This document shows, piece by piece, positions 1 through 11,334 of a DNA stretch of 64,000 nucleotides; within the stretch, counting starts at the first letter, position 1, and the number at the start of each line of letters is the position of its first letter. The notes under the pieces are model-generated. The model ran no database searches and was not told the DNA's origin. It was given only the letters and a program-made list of their open reading frames with translations. Both the position numbers and the translations under genes were made by a program. Source of the stretch: Nymphaea colorata (taxonomy: Eukaryota > Streptophyta > Magnoliopsida > Nymphaeales > Nymphaeaceae); contig NW_022204507.1 of NCBI RefSeq assembly GCF_008831285.2, forward strand, positions 6,344,174 to 6,408,173. The letters are read 5' to 3'.

Positions 1-1051
1 GAGTTAGCACAATTCTAATAGTTGCTGGTTTTATAACAGGTGAGAATGTTTCTAAGAAATCAACACCAGGCACTTGGTCGAACCCACAAGCAACAAGTCT
101 AGCTTTGAGGTGCTTGACCATTCCATTGCTCTTGAGTTTGCTTTTAAAAACCCAACGAGTTGAGACAATATTCATACCTGGTTTGCATGGTACCAGCGTC
201 CAAGTGTGGCATTGTTCCAAAGCATGTAGCTCTTCCTTCATGGCAGCTACCTAACCAGGATCCTTAAGAGCCTGCTTAACAGTTTTTGGTACAAGTGGTA
301 CCGTTAATGCCAAAAAATACTTAGGATTTCGTTTTATGGTACCAGCCTTAGCCCGAGTTAACATGGAGTGAATATTGGAACTTTCTTGGATCAACTATCT
401 CCCTTCAAGCTGTTGACTTTGTGCCTCATTGGCTGGTGAGCACAGATCACTATTGGCTGGTGAGGGCAGATCACTTTCGTCTTGACCATGTATATCATTG
501 TCACTACCAAGTGTTTCATGTGCTGAAATGTTGTTGTATCCTCCATGTGCCTCTTGAACTGAATGATTGTCTAATGATCCATTGTGCAAGAGATGATGAT
601 GATTGATCACTTGGCATGAATAATCTTTTTTATCATCTTGGGAAAGATCTGACAATTATCTAACGCCATCCAATCACTGTATGTTGCTCCGTTTTTGGAA
701 GATGATGTAGAAGAAAAACGTGCTCCAGGCTGTTTATAGAGAAAGATACTTTCATCAAAGACAACGTGTTGGGATATATATATTTTTCCTATAGGTGACT
801 GTACTTCCATCAGAGGTGGTGAGGAACTTTGCAGGCGGCTGATATTCTCCATCTAGAAAACCAGTCATATCCGGGCTTTCGATGAGCCCCGTCATCTGTG
901 TTCGCCATAGTAGAAAATTGTTTTGGTTGAGCTTGATTGACATGAAATTGGCAATGTTCAGATTGTATGGGTAAGGATATTTGCTTGGGGCAGACACTAT
1001 GCTTGAAGAAGAATTGCTTTGCGCCATATGCTTGTTCTGCTCTAATACCAT
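1..1051 (-). pseudogene. Ty1/copia gag-pol remnant with large internal deletion
   Basis: Read on the minus strand, 1051 to about 790 is a Copia gag N-terminus (KYPYPYNLNIANFMSIKL, then a LLWRTQM-type core). It joins directly to an integrase C-terminal piece (IYISQHVVFDES, about 790-670), then a Ser/Asp/Asn-rich linker (670-395), then the start of reverse transcriptase (about 390-1: TRWVFKSKLKSNG, LETFSPVIKPATIRIVL). The rest of gag, the protease and most of integrase are missing, so an internal deletion fused gag to late integrase. In-frame stops lie near 395-397 and 251-253; the second replaces the conserved Trp of the WxxAM motif. RT runs off the left window edge, so the catalytic YVDD region is not seen. 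The gag N-terminus resembles that of the Copia at 53.4-58.5 kb. The element is non-functional. Confidence 0.85.
1037..1050 (-). other. Primer binding site, initiator tRNA-Met type
   Basis: The minus strand reads TGGTATTAGAGCAG here, one base off the usual TGGTATCAGAGCA Copia primer site. It lies immediately beside a TG dinucleotide at 1051 that would be the LTR end. The gag start follows within about ten codons, an unusually short leader. Confidence 0.55.
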
Positions 1052-1590
1052 GAAGAAAAGCAGAAATTCAAGGAAGGAATGCCTAATTTTAACATGGTTT
1101 GGTGTAAACTCACACCTACGTCCACAAAGGCAGCTATTGTTCTCAGTGACGATAGGTCTGGATCTTTCTTCTTTTATAATAGAATTACAGGCATCATCAT
1201 TTCCTGATTTACAGGATTTATATCGATCTTTACGGAGGAAACAATATCTAATTTACAGTTGTTATTTCCCTGTTTAGTTGTTGCACCTCTCTGTTTGACA
1301 ACTGCATCTCCCTCTCTTGTAATTTTGTTAGTGACTGCCTAGCCAGCCATTGTCTTTATACTATTGTCTTCATACGGTTGGCCAGATGATGTTTCCTTCT
1401 TGGTTGATTACAATTGTTACTGTTTCCATCGTTGTGGCTAGCTGGAGTTTCCTTTGCGAGTCCTCTGATTTCCTCCTTCATTTTGTAACCATTACAATCA
1501 TTTTTGTTTCCATTGTCATGGCTGGCTGGAGTTTCCTTCTTGAGTCCTTTGATGGTGCCTCTATTGTCTTAATAGTGCCATAAGATGCCG
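1051..1590 (-). repeat. Possible LTR of the 1-1051 Copia remnant
   Basis: The stretch abuts the primer site on the side where the 5' LTR of a minus-strand element must lie, and it begins TGAAG on the plus strand. It contains repeated phrases such as GGCTGGAGTTTCCTT near 1440 and 1525. No second copy is in the window to define the far boundary, so the right end is a guess. Confidence 0.3.
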
Positions 1591-2273
1591 AAACTGCTAT
1601 AAGAATACCTTAGGAAGGAGGCCTTAGAGGTGCAGGCACCCGAGGAGCCACGGCTTCCCTCCTCCTTTGTCTACAAAGTCCAGAAAAGGGTTGACACGTA
1701 CAATCCTGAATTGCATCATGAGGAGGGAAGAACATATATGCCAGTAGAAATTCTCTCTTCATGAATATACGAGGGTAGCATAAAGCATAGCTTCAAAGAT
1801 CTAAGCCTTGGCCCCATTGTTTCTTTCCTTTACGTACACGACATAACTTTATATTATGCAATTATTATAAGAAGCAAACCTCGGTCAAATCATTCAGTTT
1901 TCTATGCTTTTATTGACGTTTCTTTTTAGCGTCGATAAAGATATGTTTTTTTGTGGTGTGGCTGGAAAAATAAAAAATTTACTGTCAAGACTCCTTAACA
2001 AAGGCTAACGCAAAATTGCCACCACCATGATGTAGTCTAAACTCGGCCACTACTCTGGCGAATTAACATTCCTTTTCTGTTGTTGTGCTTTTATTTTTAT
2101 GGGTTGAATCCAACTTGCTATGTATGTCAAGCCATTTTCGCTTTAAACTTTGCCTACAGCTGCCAGTGGGGATGCTCAAACAGTTTGTTAACAACGTCAA
2201 TTGCCAGGTCACAAGATCTGCTTCCTCTATTTACCACAAGAGCATTATAATGGAATGGTTAATGAAATGGAAT
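1591..2273. other. No recognisable gene; contains a short repeat
   Basis: I see no coding domain here. About 1617-1670 (phrase CCTTAGAGGTGCAGGCA) recurs in inverted orientation at 12707-12755, which lacks about eight bases present here. The rest is unremarkable AT-rich sequence. Confidence 0.4.
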
Positions 2274-3332
2274 TCATAAATTTTGTAAAGCATTTGGTAT
2301 CCTTTCAAACAAGTTGTTGATATTATTGGTGATGTGATGAGTTGCACCGGAGTTAGGATACCAATTGTCATCTCCAATGTCTTGATTCAAAGTACTAGAT
2401 GAAACTGCATGATATGCTTGAGGAGACATTGTCTCTTTTCCTTTAAGCAAGTTAGTATATGACCAACAAAACTTTGCAATATGACCAACGTTTCCACCTA
2501 TTTGGCACACAAGACGATCACCTTCCTAGTGCTCACTTTTCAGACTCTCCTCTAGATTGGTAGTTGTTTCTACCACGACCTCTATAGTTTGTTTGCTTAT
2601 TGTAAACTTGTTTCGAGACAATATTTGCAGCAGGCATAATAGATTCAAAAGTTTGAGAATCATCTTATTTTAAGTTGGCTTCTTGTATGAGAAGAAACTC
2701 ATGAAGTTCATTCAAAGAGACAGGATCCTTTTGAGTTTCTATACAGACTTTAAAAGGAAGATATTCACTTGGTAATCCTTTAAGAATTTGAAGAACAAGA
2801 TCATCTTTATTAGTAGGTTTGGATGCAATGGCTAGTCGATGAGCAATAGCTTTTGCTTTGTTTATACAAACATCCATAGAACTAGACCAGTTTTTAAATC
2901 TTGAAACTGTGATTTTAACTGCATTATTCGAGCCCTGGATTGAGCAATATAGGATTGCTTAAGAGCAGTCCAAACCTCTAGAGAGGTTTTTAAACAAATA
3001 ATTTGGGCATGTGTTACTTTAGATAGAGAGGACTTAATCTAACTCAAAAGTAACTCATCCTTTCTCAGCCATTCAATATATTATAAACTAATTTCAGTTG
3101 TTCCACATTTAAACATTGGCGGAGCAGGTTTGCTTTCATCAATATATCCCATAAGATCGAATGAGATAGAGATTGAGGTGAATTAAGATTCCTAAATAAG
3201 ATAAGTTTCAACATTTAACTTGATGGTGAGGAAATGTTGTAAATTGCTTGGATACTGAAGAGGAGAAGCAAGAAAATTCATACATATATCAGAGTTGACT
3301 CCTATATTTGATGATACTTCTTGATTTGCCAT
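2274..3332 (-). pseudogene. Ty1/copia gag and protease fragment
   Basis: Reading down from a possible Met at about 3332, the minus strand gives a UBN2-type gag in pieces: LLLS-IKSSLSKVTHAQIICL near 3050-2990, SYIAQSRARIMQLKSQFQDL near 2950-2890, then an open piece at 2877-2665 (LVLQILKGLPSEYLPF). A gag C-terminus with CCHC-like residues (GGNVGHIAKFCW) follows at about 2500. The protease start has NSGATHH where DSGATHH is usual, so the catalytic Asp is lost. Several stops (near 3190, 3085, 3040 and 2660) break the frame. Homology ends just after the protease start, so pol is absent. The primer site and LTR follow at 3401-3782. Confidence 0.85.
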
Positions 3333-3400
3333 GAGAGTGAAAGGCCCCAACACAAGATGTAATCCTCAGGATCTAGTAGCAGCACTAACAAGGACCAGCG

Positions 3401-3412
3401 GCTCTCATACCA
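3401..3412 (-). other. Primer binding site, initiator tRNA-Met type
   Basis: The minus strand reads TGGTATGAGAGC, one base from the Copia consensus TGGTATCAGAGC. It directly abuts the LTR end (TGTTAG on the plus strand at 3413) and lies about 70 bases upstream of the gag start at 3332, as expected for a minus-strand element. Confidence 0.7.
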
Positions 3413-3782
3413 TGTTAGAAATAAAAAATGAAGAAGTAATTAAAGGGACATGAATTTTTAAAGTGGTTCAGTCAATAGGCCTATGTCCACTGCTCTAGCA
3501 TTTCTTGCTTGCATGCCTTTGGTAGAGAGGTTCCTTTACATATAAGAGATACATAAGGGGTCTGCAATTCCCAAGAGACATGACTTTTCATCTTTCAACA
3601 GACATGACTTTTCATCTCTCAAGAGACATGAATTTTCATTTCTTAAGTGACATGACTTTTCATTTCTCAATAGACATGACTTTTCATCCCTCAAGAGACA
3701 TGACTTTTCATCTCCCAAGAGACATGACTTTTCATCTTGCAAGTAATTCACTTTGAGAGTCTTCTTGGTATTTCTGTTAACA
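3413..3782 (-). repeat. Copia 5' LTR of the 2.3-3.4 kb remnant
   Basis: On the minus strand this piece begins TGTTAACAG (from 3782) and ends TCTAACA (at 3413), the usual TG...CA limits, with the primer site directly after it. The phrase GGCCTATGTCCACTGCTC at about 3478-3495 is of a kind I associate with plant Copia LTRs. The interior holds seven 24-bp repeats. The outer boundary at 3782 is inferred from the terminal motif, because no partner LTR is in the window. Confidence 0.55.
3575..3742. repeat. Seven 24-bp tandem repeats inside an LTR
   Basis: The unit is close to GACATGACTTTTCATCTCTC plus AAGA. Seven copies follow head to tail with only scattered substitutions. Because 24 is divisible by three and no unit has an indel, the minus strand stays open as an eight-residue repeat (DEKSCLLR type). 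That is a by-product and not evidence of a gene. The position in the outer half of the LTR suggests a U3 enhancer-like array. Confidence 0.9.
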
Positions 3783-4470
3783 GAAGGGAGCATCTTATTT
3801 TATTTTTAAAAAGAAAAAGTGGTTCTTACGTTTTTATTTAAAGGGAAACCGAAGGACTTAGATGCTCCTTTTTTGAATGGTGGTACAATTGGAAATGGAA
3901 AATTTCAAAAGAAATCCATTATTTTATTCTTTTGTCTCTCTAACTTTGCAATGTGAAGAAAAATATGGTATTGATATTGAAAAGCAATTGCATCGGTTCT
4001 CAAAATTTCAAATGAAGTCCAATGTTTATTTTCACTTATTACAATAGAATACTTTTGTTGAGACATACTCATGTGAAAATGTGACTTTGGAATTAAAATT
4101 ATATAGATCAAAACTCTTTTAATACACAGGATATTTGATATTTTATTTTGTTAATTTTGCCATGCTTAAGATTAAAAAATGCCACTAGGGGTGGCGCTAT
4201 TGAAAGGAACAAAGTTTCTTGTATGGAAATCATAGAACTATGTAGGCTTTAATATTCAAGGGAATGGAATATGTTTTAGAAAAAAGACATGATTAACCTT
4301 GGTGACACATCTTCTGACAAAGAAAATGATTGTTACAAGAAATTTAAAAAGGATAACCATTTGGCTAAAGCAATGACATTGCATATATGGATAATGTCTT
4401 AATAAGAGTTTGTGATAACACTTCACCGGAAAAAGCATGTGTGAAGTCATTTGTAAGTAATATGATAGAA
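3783..4470. other. No recognisable gene
   Basis: AT-rich sequence with no domain I recognise on either strand. From about 4200 it begins to resemble the start of a decayed Copia gag (TTTCTTGTATGGAAATC, like FLVWK), but too weakly to annotate. Confidence 0.4.
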
Positions 4471-4479
4471 CATCAGTCG

Positions 4480-6300
4480 TTCACCTTTCAATTCTTAGTA
4501 TAACTATATAATTCATGGAAAATAAAAGAAAATGATAATGTTGTTGATCACATTAATAAATTGTTAGTAATGACTAAATTCGGTTTAGCTAGAAGGTATT
4601 TTCTTCTCAAACTTATGAAAATTTCTACTATATTAAATAGTTTGCCTGTATCTTAGAAAATTATAGTTATGGTCCTCTGACTTGGTTCCAAGGCATTAAC
4701 TTTGACAGAATTCGCCATTCAATTAGCTATCGTACAAGAACACATGAAAAAAAAAATAAAAATAAAATATTTCATTGCCAGAGATAGATAATACAGGTGT
4801 TAATCATGGGCAAAACAAATTCCACCAATTTAAAGATGGTTCAATCAGTAACTTGACAAATTAAGCAAAAAAAAGTCCAATATTCTGAAAGCCACAAAAA
4901 ATCACCTCTCATGTCCAATATTTCAAAGATGGAAAGCTTAGCAACTTCAAGAAATATTGTCAAAGATGCAACAACGACAAAATGAATGACAAGTGTGATG
5001 TAATCTGTGTGGCAATCAAGTGTTTAATTTGATCATGATATTACTGGATGGTGGATTAACTATGGAGCTACTCAACATATAATTAGCAGCAAAGATGGAA
5101 TGAATATTGAATATTTGTGGGAAATAACACTTGCTTTGATGTTGACAGCTATGTATATTTTAAATATAGTTCCATGTAAAACTGTCATTTCAGCAGGATT
5201 TTGGATTATGGACTGATAAAAGTCCTATTTAAGTTATTTCATAAATGGATTTCTATCTAGACCCATCAGGAGATAACTTTGATGATAAAACAACTTCATC
5301 AGATATTTAAAAGGATCTAAAAAATATAAATTTTGTCATCTAGATATGGACTTAATTAAAAGCAAAGATAATTAATTTGGAAGATTTAAATAACAATAAT
5401 AGAACTCCCATAGATATTATTAGTCATGACTCTTATAAATTAATTGACTATTATGTTTATTTGTCTGAAGAGTTATACCAGTCAATAGACATGGATGACT
5501 TAACAGGTATTTAACTTTTGATGAGGATGTTAATTTGAATGAATCTACAGAATAGCTAAAAGCAATGGATGCAAAAGTTGAACCCATTGATAAGAATAAT
5601 GTTTGGGAATTGACAAACCTACTTGATCAAAGGAAACATACGTGTGCATTGGGTTTTAGAAAGAGATATAAGTTTGATGGAAGCATGATAAATCTAAAGC
5701 CAATTTAGTGGCTATAGGGTTTTTGTAGTGTGTGGGGATAAACTATGTGAATACATACTTTCTCTAACACTCAGGCACAATCTACACTGGGCTCAAGCTT
5801 TTTGTCTCGTACATCCTAACCTGCCTCCAAACAATTTTGGTTTTAGCTCCAAAAGGAATAGGAATCAGCGCACACTTTTTTATGACATTTGATTATAAAC
5901 AAACTTTTAATAGCAATTTTATCAAGGTATTGTCTGCAGACTTAGTCATTTGTTTTAGTGTATTATTGAATTGTTTATTAGTTTTAACATACTTATTCAA
6001 ATTGTTGTTATGTAAATGATGAATGATTTAATACACATGTTAATGTGGATGCATGTACTGGCATGCTCGCCAGGGCATATTGGACAAAATAGAATAATTA
6101 GACTAGCTCAGGAGAGATTACTAGAATCCTTTACAAATATTGACGTGCTTGTCTGCAAACATTGTTTAGTAGGAAAAGCATCTCAAACACCATTTGGGAA
6201 AGTAGTTAGGATTTTCATTCTATTATACTTAATCGATTATGACATATGTGGATCAATGAGTATTTGTTCGCATCCCCAATTCTTTTTTTGTTTTTGAAGT
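4480..6300 (+). pseudogene. Decayed and rearranged Ty1/copia element
   Basis: Four pol/gag pieces can be read on the plus strand between many stops. About 4540-4750 is a UBN2 gag core (VVDHINKLL, ILNSLPVS, ALTLTEFAIQLAIVQEH). About 5040-5105 is a protease start (WWINYGATQHI, active-site DSG changed to NYG). About 5550-5740 is the RT start (NNVWELTNL, then a KYKFDGSM-like piece). About 6041-6215 is a GAG-pre-integrase domain (GHIGQNRIIRLAQERLL, then CKHCLVGKASQTPFGK) running into the integrase start (LIDYDICGSMS). RT lies before pre-integrase, the reverse of Copia order, so the locus is rearranged or composite. No LTR or primer site was found. Confidence 0.7.
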
Positions 6301-7590
6301 GCTCTAGAAAAATGAGGTTTTATTTCAAATGAGAAGAAAAGGGACTCGCCCGTCTGTACAAGGATCAACATTTGCCGACACCTTTACCAGGGGTAATCAA
6401 TCCAAGGGCTATGCTTATCCTTCATGCATTTCGTTTTGCCTTAAACATCTTTTTCATTCTAAATGCAGTGTAGTATTTGAGAAAAATATTGAAAGTTTGA
6501 TGTTAAAAACTTTTGAAAGAGTGCTTGAAGAATTACTTGAGAATGTAAAATATTTTGGCGAAAACTAGAATTGGAAAATCGTTATAAATATTATTTGAAA
6601 AGCTTAGGAAATCATTTTGAAGTCACTTTAGTGTTACTTTAAGTAGGTTTGAGATTTTCCTTAATTCGGTTACTACCTATTTATAGCTCCATCTTATCTT
6701 GCTTAAGTTCTTTGGAGTACTGCTTGTTATCGTAAGTGATATAAGTGAGATTGAATGCATAAATGCATTGATCCTATTGGTTAGAAATGAGTAAAATATT
6801 CCTACCATAACATTCATCTAATAGCATTCCTACCATGACATACATCTAAGATTTTTGTAATAAATATTTTTTGGATAAAAAGAGAAAAGTTTTTAAAAAC
6901 GGAATGGGATTATAGGCCATCAAGCATGATTCCAATATTGGGTCATTACTGGAGTTTTGGTCATGGTGAAGTCGGTCAATAAAAAGATCTCGAAAAGAAA
7001 AATGTTCAAAAGAATGGAAAAGACATGATCACCAAAAAAATGTAGAGAATGAGAGAGAGAAATAGATCTCGAAAGTCACAAAATCACAGATTTAAAAGAA
7101 AAGAGATACATATTCGTATGCATATTTATATATATACATATATATTTATATATAGATGTATAGATATGTATATGAAAGCTTGTGAATCGGACAACTATTA
7201 CAAGAAAATTGATTTCTCCCACCATTGGGTGTGGAAGAAAATTAAGTACTCACAAAATGAAAAATGACGAAGCACTCATTGGGGTTATAATCGGATGATT
7301 AAGATAGAAACTAAACGTGATATTGACATGAAAATGCATATTAACATGTGCATATTCGTGAATGACTTTCCCAGGTTGGACAAACACCAACCTCAAAATC
7401 AACATAAAAATGAATAAAATCCCAACCCAACAACTCATTCCCTCGATTCATTTGTTCATTAACTAAGAAAAAAATTAGGACATCATGCATGAACATTTCT
7501 GGCACACAACAAGCCTGTTTTTGGAAAGAAATGAAGAAATGGAATTTATTTCACCTTTCTCATACTCCTGATACACTCAAGAGTAGCTAT
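6301..7590. other. No recognisable gene; AT-rich
   Basis: Short open stretches occur (for example 6329-6568) but show no domain. About 7115-7175 is an imperfect TA/ATAC low-complexity patch. The sequence just left of the LTR at 7.6 kb is probably flank or the end of that LTR. Confidence 0.4.
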
Positions 7591-7599
7591 TGACTCCGG

Positions 7600-8862
7600 A
7601 GAGAAAATCATTTGAGCTTTCTTGCATGGCCATGGGGAGGTGGTAGGAGAAAATAAGGAAATGAAAATAGAGAATTATTACAAACCTCTAATATGAATGC
7701 TATTAGAAATGAGTCCTCCCATTTGAATGATCTTGGAGTCGCCGAAGATGAAGGTCCAAGACGATAAACCCCCAAGAGATCTCTTTGTGCTCCTTTGAAG
7801 AATTTGAATTTGGAGAAGTTTGCTCCCAAGGTTGGAGAAGAAGAGTGAAGTGGAAAAAGAGGGCTAAAAACAAAATTAGACTTTCAAGTGAGGAAGCACA
7901 AGAGGTTCCTCCATGGTTGGCTCCCCCTAAAAGGGAGGCTTGTGGGGGTATTTATAGAATATTTTGGAGCTAAAATTCAGAATTTGAATTTTGTTGAATT
8001 TAACAAGAATTTCATGTGAATTTCAAGTATTTTTTAATGATTTCTAAAAATGGGCTTTGACTAAATGGGATTGCCCATTAACCCTGCAAACACCCATTTG
8101 GGGTGTGGGCAGGGCTATTGCCCACCCAAAAAATGCCAAAGCTGGCACCCAAGGGGTGGTTTTTTTCATAAAAATGGAGGGCTCATCGCACCAGGCGAGG
8201 GCCTGGTGTGCAGTGCATTGTGCGTAGTAGTGCACATTGCACGACAGCGTAAGATGCACTGTCGCGTGCGTCATGCTGCCAATCGCATCGCACATGGTGC
8301 TTGTTTGTGCGAGCACTCACACATGATGGCTCGCTCACGCATAGCGCACATTTGCGCGGCCGTGCAGCACGTTCATGCACGTCGGCGCATACTTCTCCCT
8401 TTAAAGAAAAACAAAATAAAACAAAATCAGATCAAATCAAATCGAAAAAAATGCATAAATAGGTAAATGTTGTTTATGTAAGAAGCATAAAATATAAGCA
8501 TATATTTTTATTTAAAAAGTGTAAAAAAGGTTTTGTTAAAAATGGGTGATTGACTCCATTTTGAGCTACTCTGGGTTCATTTTGAATCTAGATTCGATTC
8601 AATTGACCACCAACGTGTTCTCGTAAGTGGGTTAAGCTTCAAAAATACATTTCAACTTATAAAACAAAGAAAAGGTTTGTGCACGCGCGTGCAGTGCTCA
8701 TAGCACCAAACTTTGTCGTTTTGAACTTGATTTTGGATTTCAAGTTTGAAATGCTTGATTTGGATGTAGACTTGGGTTTAAAAATTAACTTTGTTTTGGG
8801 TCTGAAATTGAAATCCAAATAATAAATTACTAGTCTTCTTTTGAAGAATTTGGGGTGATAAC
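7600..8862 (-). repeat. LTR of an unassigned retrotransposon, minus strand
   Basis: On the minus strand the sequence starts TGTTATCACCCCAAATTC at 8862, preceded by a purine-rich tract (GCAAAAGAGGCATC, 8863-8876), the arrangement of a polypurine tract and 3' LTR. A clear TATA box (CTATAAATA, near 7960) is followed by a CCCCCACAAGCC leader, like a U3/R promoter. The inner part at 8180-8400 is GC-rich and full of GTGCA/GCGCA words, unlike its AT-rich surroundings. The left boundary near 7600 is approximate. Length above 1.2 kb and the lack of Copia-like primer signals would fit a Gypsy element, but no coding domain is present to decide. Confidence 0.5.
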
Positions 8863-8979
8863 AGATGCCTCTTTTGCTACTAAGCCGGCATTTGCCGTGC
8901 TTAGTGGCAAAGATAAGCACCCCAAATTTTGAGTGATGAAATTTTAGCTAAAAGATTAAAAATGTTGGAACTCCATTTC

Positions 8980-9275
8980 AGGTTTTAACCCTTTACCTGA
9001 ATGGGTTGTTTGGGCTTACGTTGCAGGTTTAACCCCTTGTCTGTGCGGGTTTGCCGATAACGAATTCAGGCTTAACCCCCTTGAATGGGTTGCCTTAACT
9101 TGCATCTTAAGTTTATTCCCTTACCTGTGTGGGTTGCTTTGGCTTGCATTGCAGGTTTAACCCTTTTACCCGTGTGAGTTGTTTTGGCTTGGATTGTAGG
9201 TTTAGCCCCTTTAACTACGTGAGTTGCTCTTTTGTCCATAATTTCAGGTTTTACCCCTTTCCTGAATGGGTTGCT
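8980..9275. repeat. Degenerate ~55-60 bp tandem repeats (internal region of LTR element)
   Basis: The phrase CAGGTTTAACCCCTT...GTGGGTTGCTTTGGCTTG recurs about five times at irregular 50-65 bp spacing, with units diverged from each other. It lies directly outside the polypurine tract of the LTR at 7.6-8.86 kb, where untranslated 3' repeats of large LTR elements often occur. The region from 9276 to 9700 has similar texture but no coding signal. Confidence 0.75.
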
Positions 9276-9879
9276 CGATAAAAAGTGAAAATGCCAGGAA
9301 AGAACCCTCATCACCTCGAACACCTTTTTTGAAACAAAGAATGAAACTATGGTTGCTCCAACATTGGTTGTGATAAGAAGACTTCTATCACCTCGAGTGT
9401 CCTATGGTGAAGTTTTTGTTTTCACCAAAGGCAGGATTTTGAGCTTGTTTAATAAAATTCCCCAAACTAGTGCTTGGGTTGTGCTTGCTTTGAAAAGCCC
9501 TTAGCCAAATGACCAAGTTGCGCTTGTTTCATAAGGTTTCCTTCCTGGTGACCACATTGAGATAGCTTTAGAATGCTTTGAACCTAGCGGCCGGGTTGCA
9601 CTTAATCAAATCTAGCTTAGCAACTAAGTTGATTTGATTGGGATACAATCCCCCTTTATTTTTTTAGACAAGATGTGATTTGTGAAATAATAATATATGT
9701 CATAAAAGCAATTTAGAAATGCCTTGAAATATTCATAATAAAAAAATGTACCAGTATTAGCAATTGTCATGAGTGGTAATGGATATAATCTGATTCAAAA
9801 TAGAATGAATGAATGTACTGGGTATAAGATAGAAAGTTGATACCTGGATTGAAGCGAAAATAATATAAAATGCCCCAAT

Positions 9880-11265
9880 GGAAAGAAGGTGTGGACCAAA
9901 TTATAGGAAGGAAATTGAAATATTTTCTGCTAACAGAAAAATGAGTGTACAAGGTATTAACATACATATGAGCTTAGGTATGAAAGAATTTATGTTTTGT
10001 CTTTAATGACAAGAAATTAAGACAAAGCTTTAGGAAAGAAATTTGTTATAAGAATATGATTGTTAGATGGTGATTCTCATAGCGAGATATCAAATTGATA
10101 GTGTAGGAAAATGGAGAGCCTTAGTTTTCAAATGATTAAATTTTAAGGAGAGTATAAATATATGAGGTTTGATTTAGGAAAATATAGACTTAATAGGGTG
10201 AATAAGTCAAAATTAGATGTTTGACGATTGAAAATAGAATATATAAGAGCAAAGCAAAGGTTGGTAATCAACTTAGAATAAATGATGACCCAATAAAATC
10301 ATGGAAGTAGTAAAATATGGAGAAAAACACTCTATAGGTATTGAAGCTAGAAAATTACTTGGCTAAACATAAATGAGGGAAAAATGGAATGCATGACCTA
10401 AGTCAAGCACCTGTCAATCACAGATTGAGATTGAGGCAAAGGAAGTTGCCTCAATAAAATGAATGCATGGACCAAATTATATAAAAAAAATTGATATGTG
10501 AAGGTGAAAGGTAATATCATTTATATGGGCTTGAATATCAAAGAATTTTTGACAAGCAATTGGGACAAAACTTGTATGAAAGAAATTTATTGTAGAAACA
10601 TCATCAATAAATAGTGATTTTCATATCGCAATATCAATATAGGAAAATAGAGAACATTATGAGCAATTTATCACTTGTGAATAATCCTAGCTTTGAAAGG
10701 ATTGGACCTCAAGTAGAGTATAATAAATGCATAATGCTTGATTCATATAAATCCAATAAGTTAAAATCACATGTTAGATGATTGAAAATAGAGTATAGTT
10801 GAGTAAAACAATGATTGGTATTAAATTTGGAATAAATGATTACCCATGAAAAGTAATAAAATAGGGAGACAAATATACTATGGGTGTTGACATTAGGAAA
10901 TTATTTGGCTAAATGTAAATGATGGAAAAAGAATGCATGACCTTAGTCAAGCAAAGTTTGGTAATTGAGCCACTATATGACTATCATGTTCAAGAATAGG
11001 AGGTCAGACAAATTAATAAATAGGTAATTGACAAGATTTAATAAATGTAAATTTGGAAGCAATTCTAAAAAAAAATGGGCTTGCAAACGAATAATTGATG
11101 ACCCAATGAAATTATGGAAGTAGTAAAATGAGAAGAAAGACACCCTATGGGTATTGAGGATAGAAAATTATTTGGCTAGATATAAGCGAGGGAAAAAGAA
11201 TGCACGACCTAAGTCAAGCAAGGTTGGTAATTAAGCCAATAGGTGGCTATCAAATTTAATAAAAG
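9880..11265. repeat. Diverged ~560-bp tandem repeat array
   Basis: Two long units and a shorter third can be aligned by eye. Anchors are GACCAAATTATA (9894 and about 10473), TTGTTATAAG/TTATTGTAGA-like blocks (about 10048 and 10590), GATGATTGAAAATAGA (about 10222 and 10778), AATGATGACCCAAT (about 10280, 10832 and 11095) and GCATGACCTAAGTCAAGC (about 10392, 10934 and 11200). The spacing is about 550-575 bp for the first pair and about 265 bp for the third, so the last unit is deleted. No reading frame is conserved across units. Confidence 0.75.
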
Positions 11266-11334
11266 GTTTTACAAATGAATAAATGAGAGATTGACAAGAT
11301 ATGAAAAAATGTAGATCTTGAAGTAATTCTAAAA

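Noticed and set aside
3575-3742. Regular short repeats that might suggest a CRISPR array
   Set aside because: Direct tandem units with no spacers, in a plant LTR.
3536-3793. Minus-strand frame with repeated DEKSCLLR units
   Set aside because: It is the translation of a 24-bp tandem array within an LTR, with no start context or homologues known to me.
8065-8466. 133-codon plus-strand frame and antisense frames in the GC block
   Set aside because: Composition effect in the U3-like part of an LTR; Cys/His words do not form a recognised finger.
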